NCBI RefSeq assembly: GCF_026151205.1
Contig: NC_087084.1
Span: 7,055,394-7,119,393, forward strand
Length of the DNA stretch: 64,000 nucleotides
Source: Bolinopsis microptera
Taxonomy: Eukaryota > Ctenophora > Tentaculata > Lobata > Bolinopsidae
Direction: 5' to 3'
The notes under the pieces were generated by a model. The model was not told the DNA's origin and made no database searches. It was given only the letters and a program-made list of their open reading frames with translations. Numbering within the stretch: the stretch's first letter is position 1; every line of letters starts with the position of its first letter. The translations under genes were made by a program, and so were the position numbers. This document shows, piece after piece, positions 55,651-64,000 of this stretch.

Positions 55651-56827
55651 ATTTAATAAAATAACCAGCTAAACGCATGAGCTGTGTTATGTCTGTGTGT
55701 ACTGCATGATGAGTGCTCTCTATAAGTATACAGGGGATGTAACGACTAATTTCGGCAAAATGTTACTTACAAGTATAAAAGTAATATTGATGAAGTATTA
55801 TTTAACAAACTCAAGGATGCAAAGAAGGAAATGTCAGTCTTGTGGGTTGAAGGAGCTATTTAAGGTTTACATTATATTACCCTACGCTATTTAGAAAGAT
55901 CCCACCAACACTGTCGCACGTCCAGATAGACGGCAGATCGGCAGATAATCTGCAAGGAAATGTTGGAGGAAAATTTGGAGCTAAAGAGACAATTTTTAGA
56001 AAACGTGACCTTTTTAGGCATAAGATCATTTTTAGGGAGTAAAATTGATCTGCAAGGAATCTCTGGATGTGGGAACACTGTCTACAAAGACTAACGAAAT
56101 TTAAAGAATGTTTAAAAAATAAAACTTTTCAGTAACCGCACGAGGGTGTGTGTTTATTCTAGAACAATTCTCCAGACTGTGTAGGCTAACGATGTGGTGA
56201 TTTAATTGAACCATGTCTGCAGTGTTATATTCAGCTGGTGTCTGCACTCGAATATAAACGGTAGTGAAATTCTCAGGACAATGAAAACACCCTCCTTATA
56301 ACGGTATACACTTACAAAGGATAAGCAAAACGCAGAGTAGTGCTACAAAGATGTAACGTATAGCAACGATATTGTGAGCACAGCTGCACTGTAGCTACAT
56401 TGTGCAGTTCTTGTCCGGGACCAGCTTCCAGTGAAGTTACCACTTGTGAAAGTTCCACAAACAAATCAACCAGAAACTTGGATATCAACTTCTAGTGGTG
56501 TGGATATCAGAGTGTTTCACATTGTTAACCTCCGCAAGTATTGCTGAGGCCCGTGGGGAGGGGTATAATAATTCAACAAATAAAATGTCCCGTTTATTAG
56601 AAACTTGGTTTACGTGCCAGTACTGCAGTGCATGGTCAATTCAGCAATGCTTGCGGAGGCAATCTGATAATCTATAAACATTACATTAGTTTTGACTTTA
56701 AAGCGTTCATCGTGTCTTACACTGTTTACTAAGATAAGAGCTACCTCCAATAAAACAAGCTGTGACGCTCAAAGTAAGGAACTTAATGTGGTACACATTC
56801 CACCAGCAATTATAAATATTCACCAGA
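55651..56827. other. no gene recognised
   Basis: Intergenic sequence with short open frames only. No repeat or RNA gene was identified. Confidence 0.4.
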
Positions 56828-57116
56828 CACCACGTGTATACCACGTGTATACCACGTGTATACCACGTGTTTACCACGTGTTTACCACGTGTTTACCACG
56901 TGTTTACCACGTGTTTACCACTTGTATACCACGTGTTTACCACGTGTTTACCACGTGTATACCACGTGTATACCACGTGTTTACCACGTGTTTACCACGT
57001 GTTTACCACGTGTATACCACGTGTTTACCACGTGTTTACCACGTGTATACCACGTGTTTACCACGTGTTTACCATGTGTTTACCACGTGTTTACCACGTG
57101 TTTACCACGTGTTTAC
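56828..57116. repeat. 11-bp minisatellite (TACCACGTGTT) of E-box motifs
   Basis: About 26 head-to-tail copies, nearly all carrying the palindrome CACGTG; a few have variant cores (cacttg, catgtg). Because 11 is not a multiple of three, all three plus-strand frames stay open, so the long frames here are artefacts. Confidence 0.92.
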
Positions 57117-57783
57117 TGTTTATGTTATACTCCAGGTAATATAAACTGCTGCATCACTTATGAGATGGGACAACATATTCACTACTAAGGAGCACTAACA
57201 TTATCAGTGATTATGCACTAGCATCGTGCACAAATATCACAATGCACATGTAGGTAACATATTGTGATTACACACCACTTACCAGTCACTGGTAACCAAT
57301 GCAAAAATAGTGCATTCCTGTACTGAGCCCATTTCAAACAAATCAAAATAAATTTTTAAAGACTGCTATTGCAGTAAATTTCATATAGAGGTAATGTAAA
57401 CTTAGTCACTGGAATGACGAGGAATATCAAATGTTTTAAATTCTTTAAATTCTTTGCACCCGATGCGTGATCTCCGTGATTACGAGAAATACCGATTTAG
57501 CAAATAACAATGACCAATTAATAACAATGACCATCCATTAAACCGATTACCAGAAACTTCTGCAGAGCCTGAAAATTGCAGATCATCTGCCTGTTTGCAG
57601 GATATCTATTAATGCTTTTCATAAAAAGTTACAACTATCATATCTATTTGAGTATTTTCTACTTGAATAAATTTCGAAAATCAGAGTTTGGTAAGGACTA
57701 TTTCTACTCTTATAGAAGTCTGGTGAGATTCACGAAATGGTGAAAAGTCTGAACAATAATGTGTATTAATCATTTTCATACAT
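57117..57783. other. no gene recognised
   Basis: Intergenic sequence between the E-box minisatellite and the palindrome; nothing supported. Confidence 0.4.
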
Positions 57784-59111
57784 AGTCCAGTCATTTACGG
57801 ACATTTTTGGGCTAGTACCTGCAAATTTTCAGATACCCACGAAACTTTGCACAGACCTTCCCAAAGGTATGATAAAACGATTTTCGGTTGGAGACATTTT
57901 TTTTACTTTGGGCAAAACCCAGGAGGGCCACGCCCATATTGACCCAATAACGTAACTGACCCCTTGCTTCTGAAGGTCGTAGAGACTTCAAAATAGGCTT
58001 AAACGAAGCCGCATATGCATGTTTATATAAGAGTTATTGATCAACACATTGCCTAAAATCCTTACTTTTCGAGAAATTCGCCAAAAACCATTTTGGGCGT
58101 GGCGCTGAGCCGATTTTACTAACTTTTGATAGGATTGTGATAGAGTCTTTGGATAGAGTGCAAAAGAACTGCAATTGGCATATTTATATATGACTTACGA
58201 AGAAACATATGCCTTAAAGTGCTTACTTTTTCAGTTATTGGCGAAAAACTGATTTTCAGTTCCAGAAATCATGCAAAAATATGGGTATGTGGTACATTGG
58301 GCTATGAAGGCCTTAGAGATTTTTGAATGAGTGCAAATTGTGCAGAATGGCCATGTTTATATACAACTTATGAAGCAACATGCACCCTAAAATGCTTACT
58401 TTTCGAGTTATTTGGGGGAAAAACAGAGAAAATTTGCACAAAATAGAGCAAAATTGGTTATATCAGCCATTTTTGCCTCCCGTTCTATGTTAATAACTCG
58501 AAAAGTAAGCATTTTAGGGTGCATGTTGCTTCATAAGTTGTATATAAACATGGCCATTCTGCACAATTTGCACTTATTCAAAAATCTCTAGGGCCTTCAT
58601 AGCCCAATTTACCACATACCCATATTTTTGCATGATTTCTGGAACCGAAAATCAGTTTTTCGCCAATAACTGAAAAAGTAAGCACTTTAAGGCATATGTT
58701 TCTTCGTAAGTCATATATAAATATGCCAATTGCAGTTCTTTTGCACTCTATCCAAAGACTCTATCACAATCCTATCAAAAGTTAGTAAAATCGGCTCAGC
58801 GCCACGCCCAAAATGGTTTTTGGCGAATTTCTCGAAAAGTAAGGATTTTAGGCAATGTGTTGATCAATAACTCTTATATAAACATGCATATGCGGCTTCG
58901 TTTAAGCCTATTTTGAAGTCTCTACGACCTTCAGAAGCAAGGGGTCAGTTACGTTATTGGGTCAATATGGGCGTGGCCCTCCTGGGTTTTGCCCAAAGTA
59001 AAAAAAATGTCTCCAACCGAAAATCGTTTATTCATACCTTTGGGAAGGTCTGTGCAAAGTTTCGTGGGTATCTGAAAATTTGCAGGCACATGTCCATAAA
59101 TGACTGGACTA
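57784..59111. repeat. 1.3 kb inverted repeat (giant hairpin, ~80-base loop)
   Basis: The left arm (57784-58412) and right arm (58492-59111) are inverted copies of about 620 bases with few mismatches, around a unique centre of 79 bases. The outer ends are agtccagtcattta and its complement. Like the palindrome at 43.9 kb it contains a ccacgcccatatt motif in each arm. No protein is supported in either strand. Confidence 0.92.
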
Positions 59112-59250
59112 ACAAAGTTACAACGTGTTCTTCATGTTATGTATCCTGGGTTTGGACAGGATATGACCCGTTTAAAATATTTCCATCACGTTACATTACA
59201 TAATTTTCAATAAATGTAATAGATTTGTAGTGTTGTAATTAGTTTAATTA
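59112..59250. repeat. dispersed repeat, second copy
   Basis: Closely matches 633-757 (catcgcgttacattaca becomes catcacgttacattaca here). It starts right at the outer end of the palindrome's right arm. Confidence 0.65.
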
Positions 59251-59387
59251 TCGCATTTTTAATATTATTCATTTGGGTGACAGTGTGAGTAGTCATTTAA
59301 TTATCAGGGGAGATTGGTCTCCAGTATATCCAGCACTGGGAAAATTAATTTAACTCAGCCGTGCTCTTCCGCGGCTGTTTGCAGGAA

Positions 59388-59465
59388 TTAACATTGTAGG
59401 TTTATAACCTACCAGGACGCGCGCCGAGTTGGACTCGTCGACGGTCCTGTTTGGAACAAATATTT
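59388..59465. repeat. dispersed GC-rich repeat, inverted copy of 17865-17945
   Basis: Contains gtaggtttataacctac and gcgcgccgagttggactcgt followed by cgacggtcc, the reverse complement of the 17.9 kb segment. Family unknown. Confidence 0.6.
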
Positions 59466-60163
59466 TACGAGTATCACTCGTTAAGAATTAACAATGACCA
59501 AATTGACCGTGCAGTCACCTGCATTAAAAATGTTTTTCACTTATGTGGTTATAAATAACGATGGGACCGCGATTATACCTGTTAGATCACGATTTTAGTG
59601 CTTGACTGATCAAAGATCTCATGAAACATTCTCTAGTCTACTGAATACAGATATTCCTTCAGTTGATTTCACAAATTCCACAGAATATTACTATTCAGTC
59701 ACAAATAAGATTTAAAAAAAGTTTTTTCCTCTTCACCAGTTCACCCGATCAATTTATCTCATTCCTCGGAACATATACGCAACGAAGGAGGTCTTGAATA
59801 TAATATAGGTACTACAGGAAATAACACAAGATTCAATAATAAAGTTTTTCCATAACATTTAAAAAGGTTCTAACTTCCTACGTTTGAAAGAAATGAAGTT
59901 AAAATTTCAATGCAATCTAAGCAACTGAACTGTAAAACGTGAGTTAGTAATACTAAATACACACAGCAGCTACTGCAAGTGAAACTGTAAATAATGATCA
60001 TTAATTCTAATTGTCATAAATTAATGATTATGCAATCAATAAATAACAAATATTCGCTTGGCTTACATTCCCCAGTGTTCAGAGTAACAACCGGACCACA
60101 ACATCTTCATTTAACAATACAACAAACAGTGATTACCGGTTCTGTTTAATGGTAAATAGGAGC
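59466..60163. other. no gene recognised
   Basis: AT-rich intergenic sequence. Upstream calpain-7 exons were looked for on the plus strand and not found. Confidence 0.35.
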
Positions 60164-60262
60164 ACGTGACATGACCAACACGTGACCAATAGGTGACCAA
60201 CACGTGACCAACACGTGACCAATAGGTGACCAACACGTGACCAACACGTGACCAATAGGTAC
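60164..60262. repeat. 11-bp repeat with CACGTGACC and AGGTGACC units
   Basis: About eight units alternating acacgtgacca and ataggtgacca; five carry CACGTGAC, an extended E-box. Confidence 0.85.
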
Positions 60263-60851
60263 TCCTTGACTGTCACAAATACTGCTAATTAACACATTCA
60301 AGCAACCGCTAAACATGACTATCATGAAATATGGTCACATACTCTATTGATTACGTGACGCGTTACGTATCTAGCTGGGACAGTGACAGTGTTATGACAC
60401 TTGACAGTGTTATGAGCAACACACTGCTTCAACAAATCTACACAAAGCTAACAAAACGGTGGCCCTACAACAGTGTGGTCATTGCAGATGGTGATTTGTG
60501 TAGCTTATCATTAGGGCGGGACACAAATTCCAATCCTCTCTGACTAGACTAAAGACAGTGCAGCATAACAATATCCATGGAACTCTGATTACAACTCAAT
60601 TCATTCATTCATTCATTCATTTGATCTTGTCTACCGACGATATAACCAATTTGTCCCTTTACATTGTAGCGTATTACGAACTTATAGGTGTTATATTATT
60701 CCAGATATACACCATATGATGTATTATTTCTAATCATTTCTCGTCTATCATTACTCACATAACGCTCTCTTATTATTAGCTAAATTAGTATTTAAATCGG
60801 TCTAAAAATTACAAATACATCTTATTTAACACGATTAAACATGAATAAACA

Positions 60852-61009
60852 TAATTTAGCATGATTTAACATAATTTAACATAATTTAACATAATTTAAC
60901 ATAATTTAACATAATTTAACATAATTTAACATAATTTAACATAATTTAACATAATTTAACATAATTTAACATAATTTAACATAATTTAACATAATTTAAC
61001 ATAATTAAC
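60852..61009. repeat. 10-bp minisatellite (ATAATTTAAC)
   Basis: About 15 almost identical copies ending 17 bases before a calpain-7 exon, so the array forms the upstream side of that intron's acceptor region. Confidence 0.92.
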
Positions 61010-61026
61010 ACGTGTATTTCCCGCAG

Positions 61027-64000
61027 AAAGCGCTGAATTTTGACGTTATGTCCGCGATAGAGTACGATAACGGAGTATTCTGGATCAGCTGGGAGATCTG
61101 CCTACACTTCTTCGATGTGGTGTATCTCAACTGGAACCCCAAACTGTTCCTTTACAGGTTATTTACACTTTTACAGGTTATTTTCAGGTTTACATGTTCT
61201 ACTTTCAGATTGTATGTATTTCTCGTAGAACAGGAATGATAGGAAGGTGGCTGATTTTTTAAACCTCAGATTTTTGTGTCTATAAACACTTTTAAGTCTA
61301 TAAACACTTTTGTCAGAAAACGGCAGTATTATGTAACGAACATTTAAAATTAAATAACAACCTGTCACAGATACAATCTGCACGCAGACTGGGCTGCAGG
61401 TCCCTGAAACTGTTGCTCATTATATCACCTAATAATGTATAATGTACAATGTATAATGTGCAATGTATAATGTACAATATATAATGTGCAATGTATAATG
61501 TATAATGTACAATGTATAATGTACAAAGTATAATGCATAACCTCCCACAGATACAATCTTCACGCAGACTTGGCTGCAGGTCTCCGAAACTGTTGCTCAT
61601 ATCACCTAATTATGTATAATGTACAATGTATAATGTGCAATTTATAATGTACAATGTATAATGTATAATGTACAATGCATAATGTATAACCTCCCACTGA
61701 TACAATCTTCACGCAGACTGGGCTGCAGGTCTCCGAAACTGTTGCTCATATCTCCTAATTATGTATAATGTACAATGTATAATGTACAATGTATAATGTA
61801 CAATGTATAATGTACACTGTATAATTTACAATGTATAATGTATAACCTGCCACAGATACAATCTTCACGCAGACTGGGCTGCAGGTCTCCGAAACTGTTG
61901 CTCATATCACCTAATTATGTATAATGTACAATGTGTAATGTATAATGTACAATGTATAATGTACAATGTATAATGTATAACCTGCCACAGATACAATCTT
62001 CACGCAGACTGGGCTGTAGGTATCCGAAACTGTTGCTCATATCACCTAATTATGTATAATGTATAATGTGCAATGTATAATGTAGAATGTATAATGTACA
62101 ATGTATAATGCATAACATCCCATAGATACAATCTTCACGCAGACTGGGCTGCAGGTCTCCGAAACTGTTGCTCATATCACCTAATAATGTATAATGTACA
62201 ATGTATAATGTACAATGTATAATGTACAATGTATAATGTACAATGTATATTAATGTATAACCTGCCACAGATACAATCTTCACGCAGACTGGGCTGGAGG
62301 TCTCCGAAACTGTTGCTCATATCACCTAATAATGTATAATGTACAATGTATAATATACAATGTATAATGTACAATGTATAATGTACAATGTATAATGTAT
62401 AATGTATAATGAACAATGTATAATGTACAATGTATAATGTACAATGTATAATGTACAGTATACAATGTATAATGTATAATGTACAATTTATAATGTATAA
62501 TGTACAATGTATAATGTATAACCTCCCACAGATACAATCTGCACGCAGACTGGGCTGCAGGTCAGGGCCCCAAGAAGGACCACTACAATCTGGAGTACAA
62601 CCCTCAGTACAAACTAGACGTGTTGGAGGCTAAGAAACCCTGCACTATGTGGATATTGCTGAGCAGGTGAGGTGATGACGTCACTTTAGGGGTGTGTGAC
62701 GTCACGTGAGAGAGACTGAGAATGTGTGACGTCACGTGAGAGAGACTGAGAATGTGTGACGTCACGTGAGAGAGACTGAGAATGTGTGACGTCACGTGAG
62801 AGAGACTGAGAATGTGTGACGTCACGTGAGAGAGACTGAGAATGTGTGACGTCACGTGAGAGACTGATAATGTGTGACGTCACGTGAGAGACTGATAATG
62901 TGTGATGTCACGAGATAGGGACTGAGAATGTGTGACGTCACGTGAGAGAGACTGAGAATGTGTGACGTCACGTTAGGGGCGTGAGACGTCACGTGAGAGA
63001 GACTGAGAATGTGTGACGTCACGTGAGAGAGACTGAGAATGTGTGACGTCACGTGAGAGAGACTGAGAATGTGTGACGTCACGTGAGAGAGACTGAGAAT
63101 GTGTGACGTCACGTGAGAGAGACTGAGAATGTGTGACGTCACGTGAGAGAGACTGCGAATGTGTGACGTCACGTGAGAGAGACTGGGAATGTGTGACGTC
63201 ACGTGAGAGAGACTGAGAATGTGTGACGTCACGTGAGAGAGACTGCGAATGTGTGACGTCACGTGAGAGAGACTGAGAATGTGTGACGTCACGTGAGAGA
63301 GACTGAGAATGTGTGACGTCACGTGAGAGAGACTGCGAATGTGTGACGTCACGTGAGAGGGACTGAGAATGTGTGACGTCACGTGAGAGAGACTGAGAAT
63401 GTGTGACGTCACGTGAGAGAGACTGAGAATGTGTGACGTCACGTGAGAGAGACTGAGAATGTGTGACGTCACGTGAGAGAGACTGAGAATGTGTGACGTC
63501 ACGTGAGAGAGACTGAAAATGTGTGACGTCACGTGAGAGAGACTGAGAATGTGTGACGTCACGTGATTTAGCCGTATTTCTTCCACAAAAGTAGTTCTGT
63601 ATTAATTAACGTTCCTCTTCCAGGCATATAACAGAGAAAGACGATTTCGCGAACAACAAAGAATTCATCACTCTACACGTTTATAAAACCAACGGAGACA
63701 GGGTCTACTATCCTGATGACGCTTTACTTAGTGGTTAGTATTTTATTGATTACATACCAATCTTTATAAAGAGGAAACTCTAAAATCATCAAATTCTTAA
63801 AAATTCACCCAACCCAAGTTTTTTCGGTAGAACTACTACTACCGCAATTACCCGCAATATCCCGACCCACGTTCAACAAGTTCTCTAAACCTCTAAACCT
63901 CTAAACCAACAAGTTCTCTAAACCTCTAAACCTCCTCAGGTACGAAGATAAACTCGCCCCACTATTTAGCCCGTATAAACGCAGGAGCCGGTTCAAGTAC
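61027..64000 (+). CDS. CAPN7: calpain-7, 3' portion (four exons, continues beyond the window)
   Basis: Calpain-7 is a cysteine protease that works with ESCRT-III. Exons: 61027-61157, 62532-62666, 63624-63733 and 63940-64000 (cut by the window end), with consistent phases and GT/AG borders, giving 145 codons. They cover the end of the catalytic domain and the start of the C-terminal C2-like region: LNFDVMSAIEYDNGVFWISW, FDVVYLNWNPKLF, QGPKKDHYNLEYNPQYKL, WILLSRHITEKDDFANNKEF, then TKINSPHYLARI. These align residue for residue in order with human CAPN7. The microtubule-interacting (MIT) domains, catalytic Cys/His and everything upstream were not found before 61 kb. Introns 1 and 2 are occupied by tandem arrays. 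Confidence 0.93.
61371..62531 (+). repeat. tandem array repeating a calpain-7 splice acceptor and exon start
   Basis: Seven copies, starting at 61371, 61551, 61700, 61856, 61991, 62126 and 62271, of the first 32 bases of the exon at 62532 (atacaatct(g/t)cacgcagac followed by tgggctgcaggtc). Each is preceded by an acceptor-like cc(c/g)acag; the copies at 61700 and 62126 have ctg and tag instead. Each is followed by tccgaaactgttgctcat and a tgtataatgtacaa microsatellite. Unit length is about 135-180 bases. The authentic copy is the eighth. The microsatellite parts keep spurious minus-strand frames open. Confidence 0.9.
62690..63565 (+). repeat. 30-bp minisatellite with CRE and E-box in every unit
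   Basis: About 29 copies of a 30-base unit (gtgtgacgtcacgtgagaga plus gactgagaat), in the calpain-7 intron between 62667 and 63623. Each unit carries the full palindromic CRE TGACGTCA overlapping CACGTG. Variation is low and mostly in gactg(a/c/g)gaat. Two units are shortened or altered (about 62870-62930 and 62971-62990). The long minus-strand frame over it arises because 30 is divisible by three and is not a gene. Confidence 0.93.

Noticed and set aside
56692..57188. Three overlapping frames of VYHVFTTCLPR repeats
   Set aside because: Artefact of the 11-base CACGTG minisatellite.
61313..62537. Minus-strand frames rich in HYTLYI repeats
   Set aside because: They follow the tgtataatgtacaa microsatellite between the amplified splice-site units; no conserved protein.
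62690..63565. CRISPR array
   Set aside because: The units are contiguous tandem copies without unique spacers, in a eukaryotic intron. The same applies to the other tandem arrays.
62604..63586. Long minus-strand open frames of HVTSHILSLS repeats
   Set aside because: They are produced by the 30-base minisatellite, whose unit is divisible by three, and they lie antisense within a calpain-7 intron; no protein signature.
1..64000. tRNA, rRNA and snRNA genes
   Set aside because: I looked for tRNA-like cloverleaf ends and conserved T-loop sequence by eye and found none I could support; a covariance-model scan would be decisive.

Overview
The window is nuclear DNA of an animal. It has AT-rich intergenic sequence, short exons bounded by GT...AG introns, C2H2 zinc-finger arrays, non-LTR retrotransposons, a TTAGGG-type interstitial telomeric tract, and recognisable metazoan genes: an EFHC1/2-type DM10 protein, calpain-7, cytoplasmic tryptophanyl-tRNA synthetase and a ZC3H14/Nab2-type CCCH protein. 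It looks like an invertebrate, but I cannot fix the lineage from sequence alone.

Layout. 0.5-10.9 kb: a tandem family of intronless C2H2 zinc-finger genes on the minus strand, with three intact copies, one broken copy and one fragment. A 3.7 kb CR1/L2-like LINE is inserted between copies, and the paralogous spacers preserve its empty site. 11.9-17.1 kb: a second zinc-finger family (one intact gene, one array split by a LINE 3' fragment) ending in an RTE-like reverse transcriptase remnant. 18.2-19.8 kb: a TA-flanked MITE, then a single-exon plus-strand gene for a membrane-anchored armadillo-like helical protein preceded by a strong-context upstream ORF. 20.0-24.3 kb: ten exons of a three-DM10 ciliary EFHC-type protein, without the expected C-terminal EF-hand exon. 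25-39 kb: minus-strand gene remains, including eight exons of WARS1 and three of ZC3H14. Here conserved residues survive, but small indels break the frame in most exons, which points to an unpolished assembly patch or, less likely, pseudogenes. 39.8-52 kb: a segmental duplication carrying two His/Asp-rich, GPI-anchor-like secreted protein genes, with a third divergent member between them. A 1.4 kb spacerless palindrome lies between the copies and a foldback element with a telomeric tract lies inside the second copy. 54.8-59.1 kb: a LINE remnant, a CACGTG minisatellite and a second 1.3 kb palindrome. 61.0-64.0 kb: the 3' part of calpain-7, running off the window end. Its introns contain two remarkable arrays: one repeats a splice acceptor plus exon start seven times, the other repeats a CRE plus E-box composite about 29 times.

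The most unusual items are the amplified calpain-7 splice acceptor, the CRE/E-box satellite, the two giant hairpins, and the small family of acidic GPI-anchor-like proteins with a recently expanded His/Asp tract. The cellular genes do not form one pathway. EFHC and possibly the armadillo-like protein suggest ciliary biology, while the zinc-finger clusters and repeats are fast-evolving accessory sequence.
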